Assembly: GCF_030689025.1 (NCBI RefSeq)
Contig: NZ_JAUYWA010000018.1
Span: forward strand, 1-64,000
Length of the DNA: 64,000 nt
Origin: Oceanobacter sp. 1_MG-2023
GTDB lineage: Bacteria > Pseudomonadota > Gammaproteobacteria > Pseudomonadales > Oceanobacteraceae
Direction of reading: 5' to 3'
The notes beneath the pieces are model-generated. The model was not told where the DNA came from, ran no database searches, and saw only the letters and a program-made list of their open reading frames with translations. Shown piece after piece: positions 1-8,278 of this stretch (its first letter is position 1; each line of letters starts with the position of its first letter). A program made the translations under genes and the position numbers.

Positions 1-77
1 TGCTGGTCATCAGACACCTCGTTTATGGTGGCGATATTACCACCTACGTTGGTGTCCGGAATCATTGAACCACTACA

Positions 78-183
78 GGTGTCTTAATAGTGCTCTTCCT
101 ATAGAGTTGATGGGTGTCTCAATAGTAGGATTGTTTAGTGGGTGTCTTAATAGAGGATTTTTAATAGGGTGGGTGTCTTAATA
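78..183. repeat. Cluster of four short degenerate repeats (GGTGTCTYAATA)
   Basis: The core GGTGTCTYAATA begins at about 78, 113, 141 and 172, giving spacings of roughly 35, 28 and 31 bases. A second unit, AGGATTTTTAATA, occurs at about 154 and 191. An inverted AGACACC lies at 12-18. The whole of 1-210 is AT-rich and noncoding. The spacing is too uneven and the units too short for a CRISPR array. It could be a multi-site operator or the eroded end of an element outside the window. Confidence 0.6.
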
Positions 184-210
184 TTATTAGAGGATTTTTA
201 ATAGAGGATT

Positions 211-459
211 TCACTCCCCCTCCGGCTGTTCCAGCTCTTGCAGCAAATAGCCCACTTCTTCCATCTTTTCATGCAGCAACTGCTGGCTGTCTTGCAAACC
301 ACGATTGTAGTAATACGGGCCGATTTCACGGGCAAAAAAATCAATCAGAAACTCGGCATCAAAGCTGCCAATGTCTTGCTGCAGCTCGTCGTTGAAGTAT
401 TTTTTCACTTTGGCTGCCATGTGTGATTTTTGTTCTGTAGAAAATCGAATTTCGTTCAT
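211..459 (-). CDS. DUF2164 family protein
   Basis: Small soluble protein of 82 residues. The pattern of a hydrophobic N-terminal strand, then YFNDEL, then FLIDFFAREIGPYYYNRGL at about residues 37-56 is what I recognise as the DUF2164 family, whose function is unknown. The ATG at 459 has AGGAA a few bases upstream. It lies downstream of the bacterioferritin pair on the same strand, but a strong terminator separates them, so it is probably a separate unit. No signal peptide or membrane segment is visible. Confidence 0.8.
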   Translation of the reverse strand: MNEIRFSTEQKSHMAAKVKKYFNDELQQDIGSFDAEFLIDFFAREIGPYYYNRGLQDSQQLLHEKMEEVGYLLQELEQPEGE

Positions 460-492
460 ATCGGTTCCTGGCTAACCCTTTATTTTGATGAT

Positions 493-534
493 AAAAAACA
501 GCCCCAGGTTGATCGCTCAACAAGGGGCTGTTTT
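493..534 (-). terminator. Rho-independent terminator of the bacterioferritin operon
   Basis: An 11-bp perfect stem (AAAACAGCCCC at 495-505 with GGGGCTGTTTT at 524-534) follows the stop of the gene at 596. Read on the minus strand it ends in a T run. The A/T-rich arms on both sides would also let it work in the plus direction. Confidence 0.85.
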
Positions 535-595
535 GAATCGTGCTTGAGTTGGCGCAGTCCTGTCAAAGCGGACAGCAGCTGCGGGCATCGCGCCC

Positions 596-1078
596 TCAGG
601 CAGCAGGGGCATCCATTTGTGATTGCAGGTAGTTCTGCAAGCCGATGCGCTTGATCAGGCCCAGCTGTTTTTCCAGCCAGTAAGCGTGGTCCACTTCGGT
701 GTCATCCAGCATTTTCAGCAAGATATCACGCGTTACATAATCCTGAACCGACTCGCAATAAGCCATCACCTCACGAACATCGGCCACCACCTGATATTCG
801 AGGTTCAGGTCATTCTGCAACATGGTCGGTACATCGTTACCAACGTGAATCGGTGTACGGGTGACCATATCGGGTGTGCCTTCGAGGAACAGGATACGTT
901 CAATCAGGTCGGCAGCGTGTTGTTTTTCGTCATCAAATTCGTGGGAGATACGGACGTACAGCTTGTCCAGGCCCCAGTCCTGATACATGCAAGAGTGAAC
1001 AAAGTACTGGTCCATGGCAGTGAGTTCACCCGCCAGCAGTTCGTTCAGTTTTTCAATAACCTGTTGATTGCCTTTCAT
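596..1078 (-). CDS. Bacterioferritin, ferroxidase-competent subunit without the haem Met
   Basis: Ferritin-like four-helix iron-storage protein of 160 residues, close in length to E. coli Bfr. The di-iron ferroxidase ligands are all present: E18, E51, H54, E94, then E128 and H131 (one residue later than in E. coli). Position 52, which supplies the haem-binding Met in E. coli Bfr, is Lys, so this subunit should oxidise iron but not coordinate haem. It lies 10 bases downstream of a second bfr gene that has the reverse set of features, so the two probably co-assemble into a mixed 24-mer. A terminator follows at 493-534. The family call is secure; the division of labour is inferred from residues. 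Confidence 0.93.
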   Translation of the reverse strand: MKGNQQVIEKLNELLAGELTAMDQYFVHSCMYQDWGLDKLYVRISHEFDDEKQHAADLIERILFLEGTPDMVTRTPIHVGNDVPTMLQNDLNLEYQVVADVREVMAYCESVQDYVTRDILLKMLDDTEVDHAYWLEKQLGLIKRIGLQNYLQSQMDAPAA

Positions 1079-1088
1079 GGTGTTCCCC

Positions 1089-1562
1089 TTAGTCGTCGCT
1101 CATCATGGACTGCAGATAGTTTTCGATACCGGTGTTGGCGATCAGATGCTGCTGGGTTTCGATCCAGTCCAGATGCTCTTCTTCGTACTCTGTGATTTCT
1201 TCCAGTACTTCGCGACTGACGAAGTCCTTGACCGATTCACAGTAGGCGATGGCTTCACGCAGCAGCGCCAGCTGTTCGACGATCTGGTCCATGTCGCACT
1301 GCAACATCTCGGCCGGGCTTTCACCGATGCGCAGACGATTCAGTTTCTGCAGATTAGGCAGGCCTTCCAGAAACAGTACGCGTTCAATCAGTTCATCAGC
1401 CTGTTTCATATCCTTGATGGATTTTTTGAAGCATTTTTTGTCGAGTGCTTCGAAACCCCAGTTCTTATACATGCGGGCATGCAGGAAATACTGGTTGATC
1501 GAAGTCAGCTCAATGGTTAACACCTGGTTCAGGTATTCAATAACCTTGCTATCGCCTTTCAT
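1089..1562 (-). CDS. Bacterioferritin, haem-binding subunit with a degraded ferroxidase site
   Basis: Bacterioferritin of 157 residues and first gene of a two-gene operon. Met52, the haem ligand, is present. Of the ferroxidase ligands, E18, E127 and H130 are kept, but position 51 is Asp, 54 is Gln and 94 is Ile, so the di-iron centre should be weak or absent. This complements the downstream subunit, which keeps the ferroxidase site and lacks Met52. Paired unlike bacterioferritins are known in Neisseria and Pseudomonas. The haem may pass electrons for iron release from the shared shell. No bacterioferritin-associated ferredoxin gene is adjacent. Confidence 0.93.
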   Translation of the reverse strand: MKGDSKVIEYLNQVLTIELTSINQYFLHARMYKNWGFEALDKKCFKKSIKDMKQADELIERVLFLEGLPNLQKLNRLRIGESPAEMLQCDMDQIVEQLALLREAIAYCESVKDFVSREVLEEITEYEEEHLDWIETQQHLIANTGIENYLQSMMSDD

Positions 1563-1772
1563 AAGCCCCTAATCCTTGTCGTGATTACATTGATGCCAAG
1601 TCTAGGTATCAAAAGGCTGGTCGGCAAGTCTGTAAATGCAATATTTACGTTATAAATAAGTTTGCATCTACCAATATTATTGAATTTTCAATTTTGTAGC
1701 AAAACAAACAAGTTATTGATTTTAAACAATTTTATATCAATAAAACTCAATCGCCTTATCATTTGAAAACCA

Positions 1773-2252
1773 TCACCGTTTAGGACGAGTTCCTGTTTGA
1801 TATAAGCCATCATTAAAAAACCACACCACTTCATCACGACTCTTTCCCAGTAACATTGGCTGGTCATCAACAAAAAGAAAATTCTTCCAGTGTTGCTGAA
1901 ATATATCCCAGCGCGTCTGGACAATATGATCGACGTCGTAACAAAAAAAGACGGTGACGTTGGTCTCCCAGTGAATATGCTGCGCCAGGTCTTCCGGCAT
2001 GCTGTTTTCGTCGGCTTCCCAGGCATTCTGCCAGTTTGCCTTCGGCTGCCAGATACCTTTTTTGGATGGCCAGTCATCACCTAGAAAGTGGCTGGCATGC
2101 GCCGCTTCCTTGCTGATATGGGTTTTCCAGAACTGGTTGGCTGAGGCCTTGTCGAGCGGGCGAATCAGCGCCAACGTCTCAGAATCGATCGGTAATTCAC
2201 GATGACGGAAAATCCAGCCCCATTTAAAGTCGTTCAGGGATACGTACTGCAT
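1773..2252 (-). CDS. DUF2947-like protein
   Basis: Soluble protein of 159 residues, rich in Trp and aromatic residues, with the N-terminal pattern WGWIFRHRELPI. I associate this with DUF2947, a small family of unknown function in marine gammaproteobacteria; the family name is from memory and should be treated as probable. No signal peptide or catalytic motif is obvious. The ATG at 2252 has GAGG upstream. It follows thrC on the same strand, but a strong hairpin at 2360-2383 lies between them, so it is probably transcribed separately. The 210 bases upstream of the bfr operon (1563-1772) are AT-rich with no clear gene. Confidence 0.6.
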   Translation of the reverse strand: MQYVSLNDFKWGWIFRHRELPIDSETLALIRPLDKASANQFWKTHISKEAAHASHFLGDDWPSKKGIWQPKANWQNAWEADENSMPEDLAQHIHWETNVTVFFCYDVDHIVQTRWDIFQQHWKNFLFVDDQPMLLGKSRDEVVWFFNDGLYQTGTRPKR

Positions 2253-2359
2253 GGCAAGCCTCGGGGGAAGAGAGTCAAACTCGGAATGTCAGATGTACCA
2301 CCGTTACCATAATCTGCACAGCAGTCCAGTGGTCGATGGTCAAGTGATAAGAAACCAGG

Positions 2360-2383
2360 CAGCGGGCACGCTGGTGCCCGCTG
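2360..2383 (-). terminator. Hairpin terminator after thrC
   Basis: A perfect 10-bp GC-rich stem, CAGCGGGCAC / GTGCCCGCTG, with a GCTG loop lies 10 bases past the thrC stop codon. The minus-strand tail is only moderately T-rich. Confidence 0.7.
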
Positions 2384-2392
2384 GCAAGCCAA

Positions 2393-3799
2393 TCAGTCTT
2401 TGAAGGTGTGGCTGGCAATAAATGCGTGCACGGTGGCCAGATCGGCAGGTAATACGCTCAACCGCTCTTCGCGTTCCATCAGATCGGTTAGATGATGCGG
2501 CAGTTTGGGCATTTCGAATCCGGCGCGCTGGACCGCTTCTTCGAATTTCACCGGATGCGCGGTGCCCAATGTGATCATCGGAATCCGGGGGTTGCGACGG
2601 CATTCCCGAGCGGCTTTCACACCAATGGCGGTATGCGGGTCCAGCAGGTAGCCGGTTTCGGCAAAGACCTGTTGCATCGTTGCGATGGTGGCATCCTGAT
2701 CCACCGCGAGGCTGTCGAACAACTGGCGGGCGCTGGCCAGCTTGTCTGCGTCGAGGGAGACCACTTCGGTTTTGGCATTCATCCGGCCCATCAGGTCGGC
2801 CAGAGCGGCGCCGTCGCGATCGTACAGGTCAAACAACAGACGCTCAAAGTTGGACGATACGGCAATGTCCATGGATGGCGTGATGGTGTGCTTGAGCGGG
2901 TGAACTTCGTACAGGTTCTGGCTCATCAACCGATGCAGGACGTCGTTTTCATTGGTCGCAATGATCAGCTGCTCGATTGGCAGGCCCATTTTACGCGCCA
3001 TGTATCCGGCAAAAATATCGCCGAAATTCCCGGTCGGTACCGAATACGCCATTGGCCGCAGTGGACCACCCAGGTTCAGGCTGGAATAGAAGTAATAAAC
3101 AATCTGGGACATGATGCGTGCCCAGTTGATGCTGTTGACAGCGACCAGCTTGCGTTCACCGCGCAAGAAGGACTGGTCGCCAAAGCTGGCCTTGACCATA
3201 TCCTGCGCCTGGTCGAAATTGCCTTCGATGGCGATGTTGAAGATATTGTCGCCGGTAACGGTAGTCATCTGGCGGCGTTGCACTTCAGAGACCTTGCCAT
3301 GGGGATGCAGGATAAAGATGTCCACATTACGACAAGCCTTGGTGCCTTCGATGGCCGCCGAGCCGGTATCACCCGAGGTGGCTCCCATGATCACGACCTT
3401 TTCCTGACGCCGTTCCAGTACGTAATCCAGCAAGCGTCCCAGCAGTTGCAGGGCAAAATCCTTGAACGCCAGCGTCGGGCCGTGAAACAGTTCCAGCACG
3501 TATTCGTTGTGGTCGATCTGCTGCAACGGCGCAACGGCTTTATGACCAAAAGCACCGTATACATCATCGATCATGCCTTGTAATGCATCGGCGTCTACGC
3601 AACCTTCCACGAAGGGATAAATCACCTTGTGCGCCAGTTCGGTGTACGACAGGTCACGCCAGGATTCAATCTCTTCCAGAGAGAATTGTGGCACGTCTTT
3701 CGGTACGTACAGGCCGCCGTCAGCGGCCAGACCGGTTAACAGAACGTCGTCGAACGCCAGCTCTGGCGCATTACCCCGAGTGGAGATGTATTTCATCAT
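2393..3799 (-). CDS. thrC: Threonine synthase
   Basis: PLP-dependent enzyme that converts O-phosphohomoserine to threonine, the last step of threonine synthesis. At 468 residues it has the length of the Pseudomonas-type enzyme. The N-terminus MKYISTRG is typical. The PLP lysine sits in AFKDFAL at about K113, and the glycine-rich GATSGDTGSAA loop that holds the cofactor phosphate is present at about 139-149. Two tandem ATGs occur at 3799 and 3796; family members usually start at the second. No homoserine dehydrogenase gene is adjacent, unlike in Pseudomonas where hom and thrC are neighbours. The 203 bases upstream carry no clear gene. Confidence 0.95.
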   Translation of the reverse strand: MMKYISTRGNAPELAFDDVLLTGLAADGGLYVPKDVPQFSLEEIESWRDLSYTELAHKVIYPFVEGCVDADALQGMIDDVYGAFGHKAVAPLQQIDHNEYVLELFHGPTLAFKDFALQLLGRLLDYVLERRQEKVVIMGATSGDTGSAAIEGTKACRNVDIFILHPHGKVSEVQRRQMTTVTGDNIFNIAIEGNFDQAQDMVKASFGDQSFLRGERKLVAVNSINWARIMSQIVYYFYSSLNLGGPLRPMAYSVPTGNFGDIFAGYMARKMGLPIEQLIIATNENDVLHRLMSQNLYEVHPLKHTITPSMDIAVSSNFERLLFDLYDRDGAALADLMGRMNAKTEVVSLDADKLASARQLFDSLAVDQDATIATMQQVFAETGYLLDPHTAIGVKAARECRRNPRIPMITLGTAHPVKFEEAVQRAGFEMPKLPHHLTDLMEREERLSVLPADLATVHAFIASHTFKD

Positions 3800-4002
3800 G
3801 GTGTGAAAACCCGAATGCAGTGGTGGATTCGTGCAGCGCCAACACCGGCGTGGCCGTGCAGACCATCAATGTACCGGCAGGGTGCTAGAAAAGTGGGCTA
3901 GCTTACCTGTTTTGACCGCATTGCGCACGACCAGCAGGAGGAATTGTGAACAGCAAGCCGTCACCTGACTGACGACTTGCTCCACCGGGCAAGTGCCCAT
4001 AT

Positions 4003-5457
4003 TCAATAGACATCGCGGCGATAACGGCCCTGCACATCCAGCGCATCGACCTGATCATCTCCCAGTACAGCACGCAGTACCTGATCAACAGCGCTGGCCA
4101 TACCGGCACGACTGCCACACAGATAAATCATCGCGCCCTGTTGCAGCCAGTGCTGCAGTTCTTGCTGCTGTTGTTCCAGCACCTGCTGCACATACCCCCG
4201 GGTCAGATGCCCTGTCTGTAACTCTCCGTCAATGTCGCGGGAGAACGCCAAATCCAGACGCCCCAGCAAACCTTGCGCTTGCCATTGCTGCAGCTCTGTC
4301 TGCCAGAGCGCGTCGTGAGCCAGGGTACGTTCACCAAAGATCAGCCAATGCCGGGCCGTCGAACTCCGTTCAAAGCGCTGCTGCAGATGCGCCCGCAGTC
4401 CGGCCAGCCCGGTGCCATTACCAATCAGAATCAGCGGGACATCGGTATCCGGGGCATGGAAACCAGTGTTCTCAATAACCTGTAAACGCGCTGCTGCCTG
4501 CAATGGCAATTGTGTACATAAAAAGCCGCTGCCCAGTCCGGGCTGACCATCAGCCTGGAACTGCTCCCGTACCAGCAACCGCAGATGCCCTTCCGATGGC
4601 GTGCTGGCGATGGTGTAATCGCGGCTTTGTATTTTGCCCGCCGCATCATCCAGACTCAGCCGGGCGATATCTCCGGCTTGCCAGACGTCGGAGCATTGAA
4701 AATCCAGTTCGAACACCCGATGACCGGGGCTGCCGTGGTTCAGACACTGCCGCCGTAACAAGACACTTGGCGTATGCGCTGGCTTGGCGGATAACGGCCC
4801 AGCAACGGCGGCTGTCGAAATACCGTCGGTCTCTGTGATGGCAGTCGTATCGCCCCATAAACCGGCACTCAGACCGGTATAATCCGACACCCTGTCGAGA
4901 TGAGACTGCCAGCGCTGCAAATCGGCCGGAGCCAGATTATCCACCAGCACCGGCTCAAACAATCGCTCGGCCCCTGCTGCCTGCAAGGCATCACTGACAG
5001 CTACCCCAAACGCACAGAATTCCGGGTAGGCACGGTCTCCCAGCGCCAGAACAGCAACCCGACACGTCCAGCGCTCATGGTCAGAGCGCGGGTCTTGCAA
5101 CCGGGACAAAAACCGGTTGCCATTATCCGGGGCTTCTCCTTCTCCGGTGGTGCTGATAAAGAGAAAGATATCCCGACCGTGCGGCGATGAGGACGACAAC
5201 GGTGCCTGAGTCAGCTGATTCAGGGTTAGCAGGTGAGCAGCACGACCCTGGTGCTGCAATCGCTGTTGCCACTGTTCCGCCAGCGAGCGGGCATGGCCGC
5301 TTTCGCTGGCGTAGACACACAATGGCCCACCGACACCATCGGCGTCAGCAGGTGTAACCCCCCAGCTGAGCCGGTGCCGATAACACCAGCCCGTCAACAG
5401 CAACCAGGCCAGCACCAGTACAATGGCTTGCAGTTCCGCCATCCCGATGTAACTCAT
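4003..5457 (-). CDS. Membrane-anchored flavodoxin-FNR reductase (sulfite-reductase flavoprotein-like)
   Basis: Diflavin reductase of 484 residues. A hydrophobic N-terminal anchor (about 8-24) is followed by a flavodoxin domain (about 45-190, with the FMN loops STTGEGEAPDN and ALGDRAYPEF) and an FAD/NAD(P)H ferredoxin-reductase-like domain (about 225-484, with RDYTIAS for FAD, IGNGTGLAGLRAHL for the nucleotide and YLCGS near the end). Its start overlaps the stop of the DUF4198 gene by one base (TGATG), implying translational coupling. It is the last gene of the PepSY-DUF2271-DUF4198 operon, and such reductases beside PepSY proteins commonly serve periplasmic or siderophore iron reduction. The substrate here is inferred, not seen. 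Confidence 0.85.
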   Translation of the reverse strand: MSYIGMAELQAIVLVLAWLLLTGWCYRHRLSWGVTPADADGVGGPLCVYASESGHARSLAEQWQQRLQHQGRAAHLLTLNQLTQAPLSSSSPHGRDIFLFISTTGEGEAPDNGNRFLSRLQDPRSDHERWTCRVAVLALGDRAYPEFCAFGVAVSDALQAAGAERLFEPVLVDNLAPADLQRWQSHLDRVSDYTGLSAGLWGDTTAITETDGISTAAVAGPLSAKPAHTPSVLLRRQCLNHGSPGHRVFELDFQCSDVWQAGDIARLSLDDAAGKIQSRDYTIASTPSEGHLRLLVREQFQADGQPGLGSGFLCTQLPLQAAARLQVIENTGFHAPDTDVPLILIGNGTGLAGLRAHLQQRFERSSTARHWLIFGERTLAHDALWQTELQQWQAQGLLGRLDLAFSRDIDGELQTGHLTRGYVQQVLEQQQQELQHWLQQGAMIYLCGSRAGMASAVDQVLRAVLGDDQVDALDVQGRYRRDVY

Positions 5458-6287
5458 CAGTCCGGCAGTACCTCAAAGACACCCACGTAGCTGCCGGTAC
5501 GTTCGGTAGCCGGTTTTTTGGCGTCGTCGTCCTTGTATTCCGCTTCCAGGAAGTAGCGACCCGGGGCAGGCCAGTCAATCTGGATATTACCCTGGCGACT
5601 GGTGGTCAGCTCGATGGCTTCCTGATCGTTGCGGTAGCGGGAACCTTCACGAATCAGAGTGACTTTTGCGCCTTTGGCGGGCTTGCCGTCAATCAGAAAC
5701 TGGAACGTCGCGTCTTCCCCAACGTACAGGTCTGTCGGATGTGTGACCGGCTTCATTTCAAAGCCCTGGCCAGTCACCTTGTTGGCATTGTCGGAGGGTT
5801 CGCCAGCAGTCACAAAGGTTTCCAGGCGGCGGGAGTATTGGCTTACTTTCAGGTTTTTGGCGTTTTTGGGGACGTTCTTGTCAAAACCTTCCTGGGTGTA
5901 GTCTTCACCTCGCCCTGGGTAAGAGCCTCGCTTGCCATCACTTTTTTCCCAGCGCGCACGCAGACCTTGTGAGGCGATAAAGACCCGGTACGTGCCTTCT
6001 TGCTTCAGGGTCAGATCGAAGGTGCTGCGGTAGCGGGCTTTGGCGGCGTTTTCCGGCTCCACCATGCTGCCATCGGGTGCGGTGATACGAACGCTCTTAA
6101 CGTTCAGGGCAAAATGGTCAAAATTGAAGATTTCGTTGGAGACAGCAGCATCAAACGCCACCACCGGCTCTTCTCCGGACAAGACCGTCACATCCGGCAA
6201 GATCCAGGCACGGTGCGCATTGACCTGCATCGACATCAGGGTCGCACCGGCCAAAACGGCAGCGCTCAATAATTTCAGTGGTTTCAT
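5457..6287 (-). CDS. DUF4198 periplasmic protein
   Basis: Secreted protein of 276 residues. A Sec signal peptide (about 1-24, ending near VNA-HRAW) precedes His- and aromatic-rich beta-sandwich sequence typical of DUF4198, which resembles nickel/cobalt-uptake NikK-like and CbiK-type proteins. The mature protein begins HRAWILPD, a common opening in this family and a possible metal-binding N-terminus. It is the third gene of a four-gene operon, starts 37 bases after the DUF2271 gene, and is coupled to the downstream reductase. A role in metal handling is inferred from family and context. RBS AAGGAA is upstream. Confidence 0.85.
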   Translation of the reverse strand: MKPLKLLSAAVLAGATLMSMQVNAHRAWILPDVTVLSGEEPVVAFDAAVSNEIFNFDHFALNVKSVRITAPDGSMVEPENAAKARYRSTFDLTLKQEGTYRVFIASQGLRARWEKSDGKRGSYPGRGEDYTQEGFDKNVPKNAKNLKVSQYSRRLETFVTAGEPSDNANKVTGQGFEMKPVTHPTDLYVGEDATFQFLIDGKPAKGAKVTLIREGSRYRNDQEAIELTTSRQGNIQIDWPAPGRYFLEAEYKDDDAKKPATERTGSYVGVFEVLPD

Positions 6288-6324
6288 ACACGTATTCCTT
6301 TATCAAATGATGGGTTGGCAAGGA

Positions 6325-6846
6325 TCAGGGCTGGATACTGAGGACAACGTCGCCCAGCTCTTTGGAGCCATTGGCGGTGGCACTGAAGCTGCCGTCCACC
6401 GGCCATTGAAACGGGATGCTCAGCAGTTCACGTCCGCCCACTTCCCGAGCGGCTTCCACACGTAGCTGGTAATTACCCGCTGGCAAGTCCGCCAACCGGG
6501 CCTGATTGCTACGAAAAGAAAGGTCGTACTGGCCTGGGCCACGGGTGGCACTGGTGATGCCGTCGACGGGCATATCCAGCGAACGGCCGCTTTTGCGCCA
6601 CCACTGGCGCATGTCTTTCAGCCACTTGTTACCTTCGTTATCCGCCATGTCGGCGTCGTACCAGACGTCCAGATTGGTCACTGCGCGGGTGTCCTTGTTT
6701 TCCAGCCAGATCGCAACATAGGGCTTGTGGTATTCCGCGACCTTGAGGTCAGGCAGTTCAATACCGATGCGCAACTCGGTAGCGCTTGCCTGACTGGCCA
6801 GCACACTGGCTGCCAGAACCAGCAAGCATTTTTTACCCGGTAACAT
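6325..6846 (-). CDS. DUF2271 periplasmic protein
   Basis: Secreted protein of 173 residues with a signal peptide (about 1-22, cleaving after ASA), then a beta-rich domain. The patterns YVAIWLENKD and WLKDMRQWWRKSGR at about 40-90 and TRGPGQYDL mark DUF2271. This family is almost always found beside PepSY membrane proteins and DUF4198, as here, and its function is not established. RBS AAGGAG precedes the ATG at 6846. It is the second gene of the operon. Confidence 0.87.
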   Translation of the reverse strand: MLPGKKCLLVLAASVLASQASATELRIGIELPDLKVAEYHKPYVAIWLENKDTRAVTNLDVWYDADMADNEGNKWLKDMRQWWRKSGRSLDMPVDGITSATRGPGQYDLSFRSNQARLADLPAGNYQLRVEAAREVGGRELLSIPFQWPVDGSFSATANGSKELGDVVLSIQP

Positions 6847-6904
6847 ACAGACTCCTTATATGGTGTGTTCATGAGCCATCCGCCAAGGATGGCGCGTTAC
6901 AGAT

Positions 6905-7549
6905 TTAATGGATGGTCAGTAAAACCAGCAGCAGAGGTATCACCAGTCCCAGCGACACCATCGGCCAGGTTCCCGGCCGCTGGCGGGCATATCGCACCAG
7001 CAACCAGCAGCCACTCAGAGAAAAAACAATGCAACTGACCGAAAACACATCCAGAAACCAGCTCCACGCCACTCCGGTATTACGGCCTTTGTGCAAATCG
7101 TTCAGAAACGAGATTGGCCCACGGTCGGTCTTTTCGTAAATCAGCCAGCCGGATTCCAGATCCAGGCTCAGCCAGGCATCACCGCCCGGTCGCGGCATAC
7201 CGAGGTAGACTTCAAGATCGTCCCATTCGGCATCCAGTGCCGGAATACTCAGATCGTGGTTTTGCTGCAGCCATTGCCGCACCGACAAGGGCAAGGGGCC
7301 GTCTGAACGCTGTGCCAGTATCTCCAGCAAGCCGGGCGACAAGGTGGTTTCGATGGTGGTAACCACGGCTTCGGCAGGAATATGGCGGGCGTTATTCAAG
7401 GTGATGCCAGTGATGGCGAACAGCAGCATGCCAACCAGACACAAGGCGGAGCTGACCCAATGCCATTGGCGCAAGGTCGCCAACGACACGGATTTCCAAC
7501 GGGTGGCTACTGGAGTTGCAGAATTTGCTGCCGGGGGCGCCGCAGACAT
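6905..7549 (-). CDS. PepSY-associated membrane protein
   Basis: Inner-membrane protein of about 214 residues with a TM helix near the N-terminus (WVSSALCLVGMLLFAITGI), a periplasmic PepSY-like region, and two C-terminal TM helices, the last ending LLLVLLTIH. The conserved LNDLHKGRNTG pattern before the second helix is typical of PepSY-associated TM reductase proteins. I place the start at the ATG at 7549, preceded by AGGGAC, rather than at an upstream TTG at 7573. It is the first gene of the four-gene operon, 58 bases ahead of the DUF2271 gene, with a Fur-box candidate upstream. It probably moves electrons across the membrane for iron reduction. Confidence 0.85.
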   Translation of the reverse strand: MSAAPPAANSATPVATRWKSVSLATLRQWHWVSSALCLVGMLLFAITGITLNNARHIPAEAVVTTIETTLSPGLLEILAQRSDGPLPLSVRQWLQQNHDLSIPALDAEWDDLEVYLGMPRPGGDAWLSLDLESGWLIYEKTDRGPISFLNDLHKGRNTGVAWSWFLDVFSVSCIVFSLSGCWLLVRYARQRPGTWPMVSLGLVIPLLLVLLTIH

Positions 7550-7573
7550 GGTGTCCCTGTTTGTTATGGTCAA

Positions 7574-7889
7574 GTGGATGAATCAGACGATGAACACGTA
7601 ATACACGGCGCCAACGGTCCTTTTTGTGGCGACAGAGTGTGTCTCAGTTAGTTACAAATCTACAATTGAAAATATTAATGAGAAACAGTATCAGTGCGTT
7701 TTGTAGGTATAACAGGCAGACCGACATGCCAATAGCAGGCCATAGGTACAGAAACAGCACAGGAACAGTGCCGGGAATAACAGAAAAAATCAGAGAACGG
7801 CAAGATCACCTGCGCAACAGCCTGCCATGAGTGAATGCAGGGCGGTTACTGCAGGACACAGCATAAGATGTGGTTAATGCAAGACGCGG
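7574..7889. other. Intergenic region with the PepSY operon promoter
   Basis: About 316 noncoding bases. The right part (about 7700-7889) contains the tandem words ATGTGGTTAATGCAAGA and ACGCGGTTAATGCAATA just past the stop of the next gene. The left part carries the Fur-box candidate listed separately. I see no gene here. Confidence 0.5.
7674..7692 (-). promoter_or_regulatory. Putative Fur box upstream of the PepSY operon
   Basis: On the minus strand the 19-mer GATACTGTTTCTCATTAAT matches the Fur consensus GATAATGATAATCATTATC at 13 of 19 positions (counted by eye). It lies about 125 bases upstream of the chosen PepSY start. The position and the iron-reduction theme of the operon support it; binding is untested. 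Confidence 0.45.
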
Positions 7890-8276
7890 TTAATGCAATA
7901 CAGGCAAAGGCTGGATTTCATTCACGTCCAGATGAACAGCCAGGATACTGACCAGTGATGGCAGTGACAGGTTTTCAAACACGTCGTACACCGGATTGGC
8001 TTCCGATGACTCGGGGTACTCCAGATGAACGCCATAACGACCTGGCGCTTGACCCAGGGTATACAGATAAGCGCGCATTTCCGGTTCGTCCAGATCACAA
8101 ATATACACCGCTCGCAGATCGGTCAGGATGCGTTCGTCAATCGCAAACCCATCCTCCCCCAGCTGTTCTGTCAGCAGCAGCAACAGGTGCTTGATATCCT
8201 GATCCTTGTCCATCGCCCAGATATTCAATTCGCCGACCCGGATACCTGCCGGGTCGGTCTGCATGGTGGTTTTCAT
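7890..8276 (-). CDS. Hypothetical acidic protein in the rhodanese operon
   Basis: Soluble, acidic protein of 128 residues that I do not recognise. It begins MKTTMQTDPAG and contains the hydrophobic stretch IKHLLLLLTEQL and a tail SLVSILAVHLDVNEIQPLPVLH. No Cys-rich motif, signal peptide or TM segment is clear. It starts two bases after the stop of the rhodanese gene, so the two are almost certainly co-transcribed and coupled. No strong RBS of its own is visible, which fits coupling. Function unknown. Confidence 0.7.
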   Translation of the reverse strand: MKTTMQTDPAGIRVGELNIWAMDKDQDIKHLLLLLTEQLGEDGFAIDERILTDLRAVYICDLDEPEMRAYLYTLGQAPGRYGVHLEYPESSEANPVYDVFENLSLPSLVSILAVHLDVNEIQPLPVLH

Positions 8277-8278
8277 AA

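Noticed and set aside
1-210. CRISPR array
   Set aside because: Repeat units are about 12 bases, spacing varies from 28 to 35, there are no equal-length spacers and no cas genes.
623-1195. Long open frame of 190 codons on the plus strand
   Set aside because: It is antisense to the two bacterioferritin genes, whose residues and starts are unambiguous; it has no recognisable sequence.
2492-3583. Plus-strand open frame of 363 codons
   Set aside because: Antisense to thrC; composition mirrors the real gene and no family signature is present.
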